Source of the DNA: Macquaria australasica
Lineage: Eukaryota; Chordata; Actinopteri; Centrarchiformes; Percichthyidae
Direction: 5' to 3'
Assembly: GCA_005408345.1 (NCBI GenBank)
Contig: SEMN01000123.1
Location: 62,001 to 126,000, forward strand
DNA length: 64,000 nucleotides
A model generated the notes under the pieces. It was given only the letters and a program-made list of their open reading frames with translations. It made no database searches and was not told the DNA's origin. Positions 46,544-58,599 of the stretch are shown here, one piece after another. How positions within the stretch are numbered: position 1 is the stretch's first letter; each line of letters begins with the position of its first letter. Made by a program: the position numbers and the translations under genes.

Positions 46544-48164
46544 AAAACCCCAGTGGTGTGGATGCAGACAAATAGCCTTGAGATGAGAAAGTTGCAAATT
46601 GCTCCCATGGCAGAGCTAGCCAGAAGAGTTGGATGGATTTTTTTCATACTAAAGGAGTGTTTATAACATCATTGTGAGGTTAAATGCACATCAGCACTAA
46701 AAATGGGACACTAGCCCCTAGGTAGAGTGGGTCCTTATGCTTTTAGATACCACATGAATACAAATGGAGCGAGAGAAACATGCAGAAATAGTACGTATGG
46801 GTATGTATAGGCCACACACACATTGTCTCATGCACACGTGCATTGCAGAGTTGACAAAACCTGGCAACGAAATCGCCGGCAACCAAAACACCCATGAGCA
46901 CAGTTCATGCTCTGTCACTCTCCTCTCTTTCCCTTTTCTTCCCCATTCCTTGCTCCTGCTGACATTTCTTCACAACAATGCAGCATCCTTGAGAGCAGCA
47001 GCACTACTGAGCCGCTTTTCAGAGATGATGATCCGCATGAATGTCAAAATGGAACATTTCACCTAGGGCTGATGCCCTGTACCACCAGCAGTCAGTGACA
47101 TGCAATGATCTCTAAGTGGGTGGAGAGCAGTGTTCAACAACGCAAAAGCTTGCGAAGTACAGAAGCAGCCTGAGATAAAATGTGCGACAATTTGAAACGC
47201 GTTAAATCCAGCGTCTAAGGCTGATAAACATCTTGATTCATCGATGTGTGTGTGTGTGATTGCTCTTCTCTCTTGATGTCAACAGTGAGAGAGCACAGAT
47301 ACCACAGCTCTTCTGTGCCAGAGCGTTTTTCTTTTTCATTGACCTTCCACCAATCCCACTTGACATGGCCCTCGTGTATGTGTGCATTTTTGTTCAGCTA
47401 TGTTTACGCATGTGGGTGCGTGCATGTGTCTGTTAGTGTGTATTCCCTTACGTGTGAGCTGGGATCCATGGTGATGGATTAGGGCTGGAACTAATGTGCT
47501 CGTCCACCTGTGAAATGAGAACCAGGGGAGAGGGGACAGGCAGAGGAGGGCGCCATCACACTCGCGTCAGGCTTCCGACAGACACAACCTGACACTTTAT
47601 GACGGTTTGATGGTACACACACACACACACACACACACATATACTCAATCTACCCCCCACATTTTCTTCCCCTTTTCTTAGAAACCTCTGCACAAACAGA
47701 CATGACAGCCGCACATTTCTGAGAGTCCCTTGTAGTGTGAGACACGCCGACCACATCATCTAAAAAGGAGGCCATGAATAAGGTGAACACCCACAAAAAA
47801 GGAAAAATCTAGCACAGCCAATACCTCTAGAGAGAGATTTTCAAAGTGCAACAAAGAGGCACTGCAATATAACAGCAGTATCATTTACTGTGACATGACT
47901 GATGTGTTCTTATCATTTCTTTGTGTTGTATCTCTTACAAGTTAAATGCTTTGTATTGTGTTGTGTGAAGTACTTTGTATTGCAATGGTGCACAATGGGT
48001 GCACAATGGGTATACAGTGAGTCACATGGAAGTTACACGTGTTATATGTATACTCATATTCATTTTCTGCTTTTCATCACAAACGCTTAGCAAATGATCT
48101 ACTTCACACATAGTAGAACATTTCTTAGTTTAAACTGGTAACCAAGTTCTAGTGCTGTAATAGT
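45311..48164. other. non-coding stretch with microsatellites
   Basis: Contains (GAAA)n at 45770-45790, (CA)n at 46512-46541, (GT)n at 47244-47258 and (AC)n at 47615-47639. The 155-codon minus frame at 45828-46295 has no recognisable domain and no splice support. No RNA gene recognised. Confidence 0.5.
46512..46541. repeat. (CA)n microsatellite
   Basis: Fifteen uninterrupted units in unique flanks. Confidence 0.95.
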
Positions 48165-48375
48165 AGTGTTGAAACACTATCAATCTATTGATAGAAGAAA
48201 ATGTCAATCAGCAGACAAACATTTTCATAATGAATAATTTAAATAATTTATCAGTGAAAAATGATTTTCAGCATTTGCTTTTATCGGTTTTTGACTGTTG
48301 GTTGGACAACACAAGGCATTTTTCATAATTTTATGCCATTTTATGATTAATGATTCATTGATCATGTAGTCTACA
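48165..48375 (-). repeat. interspersed repeat D, copy 2
   Basis: Contains CAATCAGCAGACAAACATTT, TTTTTGACTGTTGGTTGGAC and AATGATTCATTGATCA. These correspond to the 57580-57957 copy and, in reverse complement, to 20094-20320. Diverged; ends unclear. Confidence 0.45.
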
Positions 48376-48384
48376 GCCATGCTA

Positions 48385-48925
48385 GAGGCCCTTGAAGCTG
48401 TACTTAGGCACAACGGTGCTTTGAGCTGCTAATGTCTGCATGCCAACATGCTCACAATGACAATGCTAACATGCAGATTTTTAGCAGGTATAATGCTTAC
48501 CATGTTCACCATTTTACTTTTGCGTGTTAGCATGCTAGTATTCATGAATTATATAAACACATCAATAAGTACAGCTGAGGCTGATGGGAACATCATTAGT
48601 TTTGCAGGTATTTGGTCATAATTAGTTAATTACTTAATGAGTTAATAACCAAAATTATTACCACACATTGTCTGGGGACAATGAACGTCTGTATCACATT
48701 TTGTGCCAAGTCATTTAAGATGCGGAGATATTTTAACAGGATAATTAAAAATTTTGACCTGCTTGGGGTGCTACATGAAAAGCCAGGGGATCACCAAAGT
48801 AATAAAGGTTCATTCTCTGGGTACAATGAATGTCATGTCAATGCATCCAATTGTTATTGAGATATTTCAGTCTGGACTAAAGTGGTGGACCTACCGACCA
48901 ACCATCATTGCCATCCCGAGAGCCA
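48385..48925 (+). repeat. interspersed repeat A, copy 2 (fuller)
   Basis: About 540 bp. It shares its first half with 2490-2812 and has, in addition, CATTGTCTGGGGACAATGAA, TATTGAGATATTTCAGTCTG, ACTAAAGTGGTGGACCTACC and a tail with CATTGCCATCC. From memory these words belong to a very common teleost interspersed repeat. Many internal CATGCTAACATGC-type words give it a weakly repetitive interior. No coding capacity. Confidence 0.75.
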
Positions 48926-51427
48926 TCCAATAACTACTGTGTTTACCTAATTTACAATTGGTGAGAAACAGGGAACAACCAGCAAAGTTTAATAAATTAG
49001 AATCAGAGCATATGATCCTCACAAATATATGCAACAACTTCCCACAAAACAGATACTGCCACATGTTGTGTAGCTTAAGCACAAGGCAACAGCTGGCCTG
49101 AATAAAACTGCTGTACTTCTCACAAGGTAAACACACACCTATCAAATTTAATGTGCCTCTCTTTCACCTGCATGCAAAGGGAGGTGAGTTGGGAGATTGC
49201 GACTGACTACACCTCTAAGCAAGCTCATAAACATCTGACTTCCTGTTTCTTTTCATCATTCAAAATAGGATTTACTCATGTGCTTATTGGAAAGACTAGC
49301 CTGAGGGAGTGCCAGCTTTTACTTTTCTATGATTACTCTTTTAAAGTAGAGAAGGATGTCTGAAACAGGTTGTGCCGAGTCCATCTGTTTGCTGTCAGGT
49401 ATCTGAGCATGCTGGTTCCTCTGTGTGTGTTTGTGTGTGTGTGCTGTATCTACAATATGCATGCATCCCTTGCAGATGTCCAAAAGCTACTTAAGGGCGA
49501 TAATTTCCCTCTGATTACTCTAATGCGCTACAGTGCTGCCGTCCTGTCTGTGATTTCTCCATTGCTTGGCAGGACCACACGCACCCTCCATATGCTCGCT
49601 GACTGTCAGGCGCACAGACACGCACTTATCACTGAGGATGCAAGCTATGAAGAGATGAAAAGGTAAAATGAGAAGGCGGGAGTGTGGGGGAGAGTGAGAA
49701 GAGCAAGAAAATTGTCTCCACTTTGTAATTTGTGCATACTTTATCAAATTCTCCCATGACAGTGCTCGACATTCTTCACTGTGCCTCATTGTGTTCCGAG
49801 TTGCAAAACCAGGCTAATAAACAAGGATAGCAAATTACGTAGTCAGAAACTTTTGAAACAATTGGAGTCTGGGCTGAGCTGGGGGGAAATTAATAAATCA
49901 TATTTGTTCATACATTAGTAAGGAGGGGAGCTGAGGAGGTAGGGTTGGGCTGAGCCCAACGTCGTTGACAGATCTCGAACATCAATATTTAACTAGTGTA
50001 AACAGACATGATGCGTTGTGTGTTATAAGTGTGAATATGACTGTTATGTGTGTGTGCATGCAAGAATGTTTGAACAAGTATGTGCAGACGCATGTGTGAA
50101 TTTGAGCGTGTGCTCGAACGAAAATGTCAAATATGAGGAAGCTTTCTTTTTTGTATTTCAAGTACAGAGATTAGATTTGTGATCAAACACTGATCTAATC
50201 AGCAACTGATAAGATGTTTAAAAGTTTAAAAAATATATCTACGCTAAGCTCATCTAAGCCTTCCAACAGTAATGGTACACAGCAAACATTAATCAGAACG
50301 TTTTGACTGACCACATTAAAGGTTTTTGAATCATTTGATCATTTATGGAAAGATGTGAAACTTGAAACAGACTTACAACTTTGTCTATTAGCCATGTATG
50401 ATCACTGAGAGGCAGTGTTATCCCACTTTCAAAAGTTGGCAGTCTGGTCGGGACGATTCCAGCTGACTGGCAGCACAGTTGGCTGTGTGCTGAACCTGGA
50501 AGGCCAAATAGAAGAGGCTCATATATGGCTGCCAGATGTGCCTAGTATTCGGGGATATGGACTTGGGCCGATTTGGAATGAGAATCGGCTCCAGTTAGCA
50601 ACACTTGGGCTAACTTTGGGCCTGTGCCAGCCATTAAAATCTTCCCGTAATATAAAAGTAGTACACAATCTTCTTTCTTTCTTTTTACTTTTAAGTGTAA
50701 CAAGTTGCACTTTTCTGTAGAACCTTGGGCTGATGCATCATTAATCATCATTTGTTAACCAGGGGTGCCAGATTTAGGCCACTTTCGGGACCATTATTTT
50801 TTACAACATTGGAACTTTGTATTGAGGTATGTGGGTACATTTTGGGTACAATGCATTTGAGTTAATCTCATGATTGGGAAGTGGAGGTCAGGGTTAATAT
50901 CAGGCCTGGCACTGGTAAAAGACCAGTGATTAGTCAGCAGAGCCTATGAGGCAATCAGGGCCGTAGATACCATTAAAAACACTGAGGTCACGTCCTTTGT
51001 AGTTTTTCTGGGGCTTTGGTGGTTTCAGCATCTTGAGCAACATTCTACAATTGAAAACTTACAGATGGTGGGTATTTTATGGGCAGACTCCAGTATTTTA
51101 GACTATAGAGTATATTTAAGTTGAAGACTACTTTTATATAATTGAACATTAAACTGAATAAGTAAAACATGAAAAATTCAAATAAATAAGAAATTGTAGA
51201 GATTTTCTTTTTGGTCTCTGAGGGGTGCATTGGTGCAATGGGAGGACTTGGACTCATGACCTCAGGGTTTCTAAATTTTAATAAAACTAACCTTTAATAA
51301 TGGTTTCATATTTTGTGATGTGAAAGCTAAGTATCAACACTGGACAACCCAATGTTTCTTTTATTCAAAATAACACATTAAAGATGGCCCATTCTAAAAA
51401 TGTTTCCATCTATGTTTTCACTTCTAG
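48926..51427. other. non-coding stretch upstream of candidate exon
   Basis: A GT run lies at about 49421-49443. No repeat with another copy in the window. Frames at 49370-49666 and 50415-50720 are open for about 100 codons but lack domains. The region ends in the acceptor of the 51428 candidate exon. Confidence 0.5.
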
Positions 51428-51537
51428 TCTTACTGTCCCTGCATATTACTACACTGAAGATCTGGCATCCAGGGGCTGCTATTGCCCCAAGATCACAGTG
51501 CAGCTAACAAACACGTCAGTGAGATGCAACATGACAG
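51428..51537 (+). CDS. candidate internal coding exon, Cys-containing, glycosylated-looking
   Basis: 110 bp between a pyrimidine-rich acceptor (TTTTCACTTCTAG, ending 51427) and a donor (ACAG|GTGTGT at 51538). In the preferred frame the first base completes a codon (incoming phase 2) and the last G starts one (outgoing phase 1). The peptide reads LTVPAYYYTEDLASRGCYCP then KITVQLTNTSVRCNMT. It has three Cys, a Tyr triplet, and two N-glycosylation sequons (NTS and NMT) in 37 residues, a pattern typical of extracellular domains. I considered an adhesion-GPCR GPS motif because of the GC...VRCN spacing, but the Trp and the second distal Cys are missing. Family unidentified. The outgoing phase matches the incoming phase of the 53493-53523 microexon. 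Confidence 0.33.
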
Positions 51538-52384
51538 GTGTGTTTGCGTGCCTGTTACATCTTGTCATTGACAACACAAGGGATACATAAATACATTAAT
51601 GAGAGTCTTGCACAGTCACGAGATGTTAAATATATGAAAATAAATGCAATTTCTGTTAAATGGGGACAAAGAAATAGATGAGTCCTGCTGTAGTTCTTAG
51701 CACAAGCGTATCATTTAGCCTGGGTGTCCAGATGTCATGAACGTTTTTGTATTAGCTAATGAATTTTCTCTTTTCCCTTGAGCAACAGGATTCCATTTAC
51801 AATATCCTGTTCATGTTCATTACGACCAAGTGCTTTAACTGAGATAACAGTTGCAGCTCCGGGGGCTCTTTAATACATGTTAAGAGTAAAAAAAATGCAC
51901 CTGTGTAAGAGACTGCATGCTTGCGTATGTGTCTGTCTGTAGTGCCGAACTCACCTCAAGTTAGACTGTAGCAGAGGGGGGAAAAAAGCCCTGCAGTCAG
52001 AGTTTCTGTTGCTCCCTAATAGTGCTGCTGTGGCAGAGATGAGTGGCAGTGAGCAATAACCAGCTGGTCAATAAGAATTAAGGCTGGAGAGAAAGTGGAG
52101 GTACAGAGCCTTTTCAAAAAAGAAATGGCCGTAGAGGAGGGACTGCGCACTAAAGCTCAGATAACGTTTCATTTTTAGTCCATCAAAAATAACTGTCCAC
52201 CGCAGAGTCAGTCACTCAGCAAAAGTTTGCTCTTGCTTCTTTTTCTTTCTTTCTTTGTCTGGAAATTGTGACTCTGAGAGCATCATGGCTCAGATTATTG
52301 CTCTCTTTTCTTAGAAGTACAAACACGCACACTCTGTCACACGATCTACCTTCACTTTTCAATTGACAGTTCGCTCAACTCAGC
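51538..52384. other. intron-like, no feature seen
   Basis: AT-rich sequence after the candidate donor. No repeat family or RNA recognised apart from short homopolymers. Confidence 0.5.
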
Positions 52385-52475
52385 CGAGTGTCCAATTGTA
52401 GCTTAGCAACCATAACTAAGCACGGCAGGCCTGTTAAGCTTTGGCTTTCTCCACTTGCTGAAATGGTGTGTACGG
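52385..52475 (+). repeat. old interspersed repeat B, copy 3
   Basis: Matches the reverse complement of 5030-5300 through GTAGCTTAGCAACCATAACT, GGCTTTCTCCACTTGCTGAA and TGGTGTGTACGGGGCT. Ends diverged. Confidence 0.5.
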
Positions 52476-53492
52476 GGCTCTGGAAACATTAAAGAGTCAG
52501 CTAGAGTTTTCTACCAACTCACGAAGTTTTAGCGTACATAAGTACAGCTTTTAAAATCAGCTAGCAGCAGCCACCTGTTCAGCTGACAAATTTAACAGCC
52601 GTTGGCTAGAAATGTGAAGCCTGTGAAATCAAAGACCCATTGTTTAAAAAATTACATCCAATTTCAAGTGGCAAATCTGCCACCATTATCATTGTAATCT
52701 GCACATGCTCTGAGCAAGAACGGAAAGTTTGACAGACTTAGGAACAGTAAGGGGGGGCGATGCTTAGCTGAACAGTCAGTTGTTAAAGGAACCGAGTGCT
52801 TTACTGTGACATCCAAAATTGCTGAGTTATGTGTGTATATGGTTTTATGGTTGTGTCTGATTTCAGTGATCATGTAACTTTATCCAACACACAGGCCAGA
52901 CACACACTACACATCTATCCAGTCATCAAAGAGTCCTCTCCTATATCTCCGTCTCTTTGTGACCTTGTGTATAAGTTATTCAAATTGTATGAACGTAGCC
53001 CGGCTGGAACATTTTCCTTCATTAATTCCAATATGTACAGTGCTGTGTGCCTGACAACTCATTTACACTCTCACACTCTTAACACTCTACTGAAACTACA
53101 TCGTTTTTTTTTTGTTTCTGTTGCTTATCATAACCTTAGTATTGAGGCTTTTTTCCTCCCATCTGTCACTGTGTATGTCCTTCTGCACCTTTTCCTCTGT
53201 ATATGTTTTGGTAGGCCAGAAATAACATCACCTTTTTCCACAACTTTATAACACACATATCTGTGCCTCCTCTTCTCCCCACCCTCTCCTTTCTCCATCT
53301 ATCAATTCTCATCTTCCCTCCTTTGGCAAGTGTCATCTTTCCATCACAAAAAAAGAGAAACACTTTATGAGTCTAGGAATGTTTTAAGTGTCCATTACTT
53401 TTTGATGACCGGTGGACCAGTTGCCAAATTCCCATTACGCGTGTCTTACTCAGCTAAAGCCTTATCTTCACTCTCCTTTCTTTTCCCTCAAG
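52476..53492. other. intron-like, no gene seen
   Basis: Contains a 140-codon plus frame (52829-53251) with no recognisable domain and ordinary hydrophobic/Ser composition; I do not call it. The end of the stretch is a long polypyrimidine tract (CTCTCCTTTCTTTTCCCTCA) leading to the next acceptor. Confidence 0.45.
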
Positions 53493-53523
53493 CTGAGGCT
53501 TCCTCAATATCAGAGAAAGCAGA
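53493..53523 (+). CDS. candidate 31-bp microexon
   Basis: Excellent acceptor (CTCTCCTTTCTTTTCCCTCAAG would exceed what is needed; the tract is about 20 pyrimidines) and near-consensus donor (CAGA|GTAAGTATAG). In the frame that starts with CT completing a codon, the peptide is EASSISEKA, flanked by split codons (incoming phase 1, outgoing phase 2). Incoming phase 1 fits the outgoing phase of the 51428-51537 exon, the junction codon being G+CT (Ala). The residues are acidic and Ser-rich, linker-like. A second frame (LRLPQYQRKQ) is also open, and a 31-bp open stretch carries little statistical weight, so the splice sites and phase match are the evidence. Confidence 0.25.
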
Positions 53524-53799
53524 GTAAGTATAGTTCTGAATACTCACCCAAAAACCTGAATACCCTAAGCTCGCAGTGAAATCATAAACCATTTCAGGCT
53601 CAGCAAACCAAGCGATCACAACATTTACAGAACATTTTCAGGGGTGACACAAAGTTCCCAAAGGATTTGAATAAAGTTTTCAGTATTTTCTCACAGCCAT
53701 CAGAGGGTTCAATGTATAATTAATCCTTTTTTCCATCCTTTTTAAACTTCACATTACCACATTGCAAAATTCATATTCAATGTGCATCACCTGCTGTGC
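53524..53799. other. intron-like, no feature seen
   Basis: AT-rich unique sequence following the candidate donor; nothing recognised. Confidence 0.5.
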
Positions 53800-54080
53800 C
53801 CTGTTGGCAGCAAACATGAATCTTGTCTCCATTAGCTGAAAGACAATTAATCAGCTGATGGTACTGTATCTGCATATCATTGTTCTAGAGGTTTCCCATA
53901 ATGTTAATGTTAGGTCAGGGTGAACCATGCAACTGCCATGCAAATGATGGTACAGATTATGCATTTAGCCTCTCAAAGCTCTCGCATTTAAATATACAGA
54001 TGCAACTATTAAATTAGTCAGGCTGGGAAAATGAAGGTTTAATGATACACCAATTTTAATTTTACACACCCTGAGAGTGA
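53800..54080. promoter_or_regulatory. conserved non-coding element-like block with octamer
   Basis: A non-repetitive block containing an exact POU octamer ATGCAAAT (53938-53945), followed by GATTATGCATTTAGCC, AAAGACAATTAATCAGCTGA and ACTATTAAATTAGTCAGG. The density of POU/homeodomain-type cores and the absence of simple repeats suggest a developmental enhancer. Inference only. Confidence 0.33.
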
Positions 54081-56136
54081 ACGCTGTGGCTTTCTGCTGA
54101 TATGTTTTTCCTTATACCCATATTGGGTTTGAACCATTGCAACAATAGTCGTGTTTCCATAAACATATTTTTATGCACCTAATTCGCATTTCTGAAACAT
54201 TTCAAAATAAAATTCGCTTGACAATTAAATGGAATCATGGTCAATGACCCACTTAAAAGATAAAATGTCCAGTCACTGCAACCTCCCTCCGACCCATTTG
54301 TCCCCCATACAATCAAGCGCAGGGTCAATGCTGTTAACAGGCTTCTCATTTTTAGATTTGTTTAAGCTGAAATCAAGATTAACTTTGACAGTTAGCAAAA
54401 CTAACTGACTAGCAAAAGGAAACTGTTGGCTGTTCTGGTAAACGTGCATTGCAAGCCAGTCTCTGTATGTCTAGCCAAAGATGGTTTGTTAGAGAGATGT
54501 TGCTCTGAGTTTGCGTAAATTGCGTTAAAAAACACCAAGAGTGATGATTCTTTCAATCAGTAAATGACCTAGCATAAGCTAATTGAACATAATTTTCCCT
54601 AAGCGTTGTAGCTAGTTAGCAGTTGAGTAATGACCAACAGCTAAATCTAGCAAATAGTAAATTATATAGTCGGAATCCCTTTTAAGTTATACTTTTAAGC
54701 ACATCACATCGGCATCTTAATGACCTTAATCAGAATTTCCAGGCAGTCAGGGCTGAGCAGCAGCTTGTCCTGTCAGTCTGTGAAATCATAACGTTAGCCA
54801 ACATCAGCTTCGCAGCCAATGCGGAGACTGAGAGCTGTCAACAGCATCATTTAGATATCTGATATCTTCAGCTTTATTTCTCAGATGTAACTTACCAGTT
54901 TGTCATTATTACCATAAGCAGACAACTACATAGCAGTGACCATTAATGTAATGCTGCGTTTGAATGCTATGATAAGAATAATGAAAGTGTAAATTTATGT
55001 ATCACAGTAATGTAGGTATTATCACTAAATCTAAGCTAGTGAATTGGTCATTTTAGATAGAGATTAATTACCAAGTTCTTTGAACTTGACTTCAAGCAAA
55101 ATACTGATTAACATATTTGTCAGTGGCACATCAAGCCCTGCTGAAATAAAGGGGTGTTCTTGTTTTTGATCGGCCTACGTTTTCATCTATACGATTTTAT
55201 AATTTACCTGAAATTCTCATTTGTATAATGTATTTGAAAACAAATTTTGTTATATATCTAATATAATATGTCAAATATAATTTTAATATTATTTTATGGC
55301 ACTCAACAGGTATTTTTGGTTATTCCCCTTAAACAAAGCAAATGGGCCTATTTGAGCCCTTTCCAGACAATCCTGGTTCAAACACTGCTCATGCAGTTCA
55401 ACCAATCTTCTTCTACATATAGGAAAGACATCCAGTAGACATGGCAAAGTGCTTGCACACGCATATGCAAACACACCTTCTCTCTCTAGTGTGCAGAAGC
55501 TTACACACACACACACACCCAAACCCATAGATGATAAGACGGTTTAACTGCAAGATTGGCCAAGAAACATATGGAACTGGAAATACAGGGGTCTATTAGT
55601 GTATCCTTTGTAATGGATATCAGAAATAGAAAGGGGAATTAGGCCTAGGCCTTGCTACTGACAGAGCATTAGAATAATCCCTGCTACTTAGGACAACAGT
55701 CAGATACTAAATACACCAAATCCACTTCCCCCGCTCACAGAGCAAAAGCAAACTAATGAACGAGGCGCCTTTGCATACTCACCATTATAATTGAAGTCAG
55801 ACAGAGACCATTTATTTTTATGAAGCACCATAAAGCACTGCAGCGCCTTGCCAAACAAACACGTAAAGGCACTGGAACGGACACGCACGCTCACACAAGC
55901 ATGCACATCTACATTCTCTTTTTTTTTTTCTTTTTTTTTTTAATTGCAGCTTCGGTCCTACCCTTTGAATCCTGACAAGCCTTAGATCATTCATTTTGTG
56001 AGTTGTTAGGGTCAAAACATAATGCTGGAGTGAGAGGAAAATAAGCCACAATATACAGAGCATGGAGCATGAGAGAAAAGTAGATGCAGCTAAGTTAATG
56101 ATAGTCAAAGACATAAAGAAGAATAGATAAAGCTAA
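54081..56136. other. non-coding stretch, old repeat-like patches
   Basis: AT-rich with GCTAAC/TTAGC words around 54340-54850 typical of decayed teleost repeats. A CA run lies at 55503-55520 and two T runs at 55919-55941 form a strong polypyrimidine tract before an AG at 55949. No gene supported. Confidence 0.5.
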
Positions 56137-56158
56137 CCCACCCCCACCCCCACCCCCA
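56137..56158. repeat. (CCCCCA)n hexanucleotide repeat
   Basis: Three to four units; the complementary strand is G-rich (GGGGGT) and could form a G-quadruplex. Confidence 0.9.
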
Positions 56159-56159
56159 T

Positions 56160-56425
56160 TAGTAACGATGGTCACCCTACCCAAGAGAAAGTGTGATCCT
56201 TAATTTCTCATAACCTCCCTGCCATTTCATTGCACGCATTTCATTATAATTTGCAGACCCTTCAATATCTACCTTTGATGGTGGGGTTACAGTCTATTTG
56301 CTGATATCGAGAGGTTATTGAGAAATCTCCACACTGACCTTCCATTCGGAGGATAACAATATGTCGCAGAGTGCCTAGAGAATGGAGCAAGGTCATAAAG
56401 GCAGAGATTGAATGTCAAACCCAGG
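56160..56425. promoter_or_regulatory. conserved non-coding element-like block
   Basis: Unique, balanced sequence with CATTTCATTGCACGCATTTC, GCTGATATCGAGAGGTTATT and GGATAACAATATGTCGCAGA. No open frame or simple repeat. Regulatory role inferred from texture only. Confidence 0.28.
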
Positions 56426-57579
56426 CGGCTAAATGGCAATATTGATACACTGGTCCATGGCTATATCAATATCATCATCTGTAATTGGTGTAACCTGATG
56501 AACTGCATGTCAGTTAGAGAGTTTGCTGGCGCTATATTATCTGTTAGTAAACTGCTGATAATGATCTGTGATGGACAAAGTGTCTGTGGTCATGGAGGAG
56601 AGGAAATGTGAAACGAAACAGCAGGGAAATAGGAATATCCTACTATTGCTTCAATCAGTCAGTCTGATCAGCTGTGCGAGGTTCCTGCTACATGTTGTGG
56701 TTTTGTTCTGCTACACATTTTTTAAGCAGAGAAACAGGCATGTCATGTTTTTGGTGCTCTGGTACTGAAGCACGGAAGTGTTTTTCTTTCAGCTCTTTCT
56801 GGGCCAATAAACAATAGAAAATAAAATTAACCCTTTAGACCCCATATATTTAAGCTTCCACTGGTATACTCGGCCGTGCTCTGTGCCTGGATTAAATCTT
56901 GTGATTTAAATATCGTATTGTAATTTAATTAAGACTTCATTAGAATTCACGATCTCACACGTCAAATCAGATTATTAATGCAAAATCAATATTCATATAC
57001 AGCACATACACTGTTCTCTTGGGTATAAAAAATGTGTTTCCCTTTAGTATTAAGAAAGAAAGAGCAAAAGTAAGGGACAGAACTCACAACATAAAAAAAA
57101 AGTATATTTCTACCATTAACGCTTAAAGTCTAGCTAACATACATATAAGGCATGCCTGTCATTAAGGTCATACACTATTTTGTTTGTGGAGCAGCTGTAT
57201 TTTTCCAGTGGTGTAATATAATTATTTTACCATTGTGAAAGACAATTGTAATGTAATATATGAAGTGATTCTGCTCTCTTCCCAAGCAGACAAAGTTTCA
57301 GTGATAACAGAGAAGTTGTAGAAGATTGAAATTCCTAATTTTTTTCCCCCAAAATAGAGTGACAATGGGACCTGGAATTTTTTTTACAACAGGGTGTTTT
57401 TTTTTAAATGACTGAAAAAAGAGAGTCTAATCTATCAATACATGTATTACTCATTTGTATTCATTTTTATAGCATTAGCAGCCTGTGAAAGTTACATAAT
57501 ATTAGTGTCCCGCGAGTGAAACAGTGGGTAGTAATAGGTTAAAAAAAAGACACTGCAGCAACTAAAATCCTAACTTTAA
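56426..57579. other. non-coding AT-rich stretch
   Basis: No gene or repeat with another copy here. Very AT-rich from 56820 onward, with A/T homopolymers. Confidence 0.5.
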
Positions 57580-57754
57580 CAGGAGTTAGCTGCAACAATG
57601 AATACATATTTACTATATAATAATATACTATTTTATATGTATATCTTAATTTATTAGTTGGGTTTTGATAATAGATTAGTCGTTTAAGTCATTTATCAAG
57701 CAAAAATATCAAACATTTTCTGGTTCCAGCTTCTCAAATGCCAGTATTTGCTTC

Positions 57755-57809
<55 letters not shown>

Positions 57810-57957
57810 TTGTGGACTGTTGGTCGGACAAAACAAGCAATTTGAAAAATGATCCTTGTGATGGGCATTAATCACTATTTTATAGATTTGTCGCGCAAGA
57901 AAGAAGTTGTACGCTCAATCAACAGCCTAATCGATAATGAAAATAATCGGCAGTGGC
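57580..57957 (-). repeat. interspersed repeat D, copy 3, containing a TA array
   Basis: Ends near GATAATGAAAATAATCGGCA then GTGGCAGCCC, matching the GGCTGC...AATCGATTAAT-type ends of this common teleost family. The interior GGACTGTTGGTCGGACAAAA, then CAAGCAATTTGAAAA, is the reverse complement of the CTTGTTTTGTCCGACCAACA block at about 20224. The TA array at 57759-57807 interrupts it. No coding capacity. Confidence 0.55.
57759..57807. repeat. (TA)n microsatellite, 49 bp
   Basis: Longest dinucleotide array in the window, about 24 pure TA units. It lies inside repeat D copy 3. Confidence 0.97.
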
Positions 57958-58599
57958 AGCCCATATGTACACGTAGGCAGGTATGAAATATTGTCTTACA
58001 CAGAAACAAACATACCACCCACATTTGTTTCCCACAATAGATCACACACACATACCGTACTGTACGTGCCTACAAACACACACACACACATATGGAGTTG
58101 TTCTTTTATAATGGCTTTGTGTCAGCGTATAACGGATGTCTCCTAACAGTCCCATTTATTCCCATCTCCAGCTAGCCTATGCCTGTCCAAACAACAGCAT
58201 GAAACAAAGGATGGAAAACAACAGAGGGGAGACAAACACATCAATCTGCCACCAAACCACACACACACACACACAATCACATCAAACACACACATATGCA
58301 TACACAGATAGAAAGCCTGATAGAGAGAATGGAGACATAGTTATTGAAGTTTTTAACGCATACATAGTCATGGATTTAAAATGTGTGAGGGATATGGAAC
58401 AGCAGTTGAAAAAAACATGCTGACCACTTTTCACAAACAACAACTTGAGGACAATCTACAACCCGCACATGTAAAAACACACCCAGGCAGAGAGTAAAAT
58501 ACAAACAGACACATACACAGCTGCTGCTTTGTACCAAAATCGTTCCATTTTCAGCCTCTTTCTTCCTTGAGGGCGAGGCGAAGAAGCAAAAGCATAAGA
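57958..58599. other. non-coding, CA-rich
   Basis: CA runs at about 58073-58091 and 58256-58275. Frames here are Thr/His-rich translations of the repeats. Confidence 0.55.

Noticed and set aside
51428..51565. Adhesion-GPCR GPS motif in the 51428 exon
   Set aside because: Spacing RGC...VRCN recalls a GPS, but the conserved Trp and the paired Cys/His-Leu are missing, and the matching VFACL lies beyond the likely donor.
52829..53251. 140-codon plus-strand frame
   Set aside because: No domain and no supporting splice pair; it lies in what would be an intron between the two phase-matched candidate exons.
58130..58423. 95-codon plus frame
   Set aside because: Thr/His-rich because it crosses (CA)n runs.
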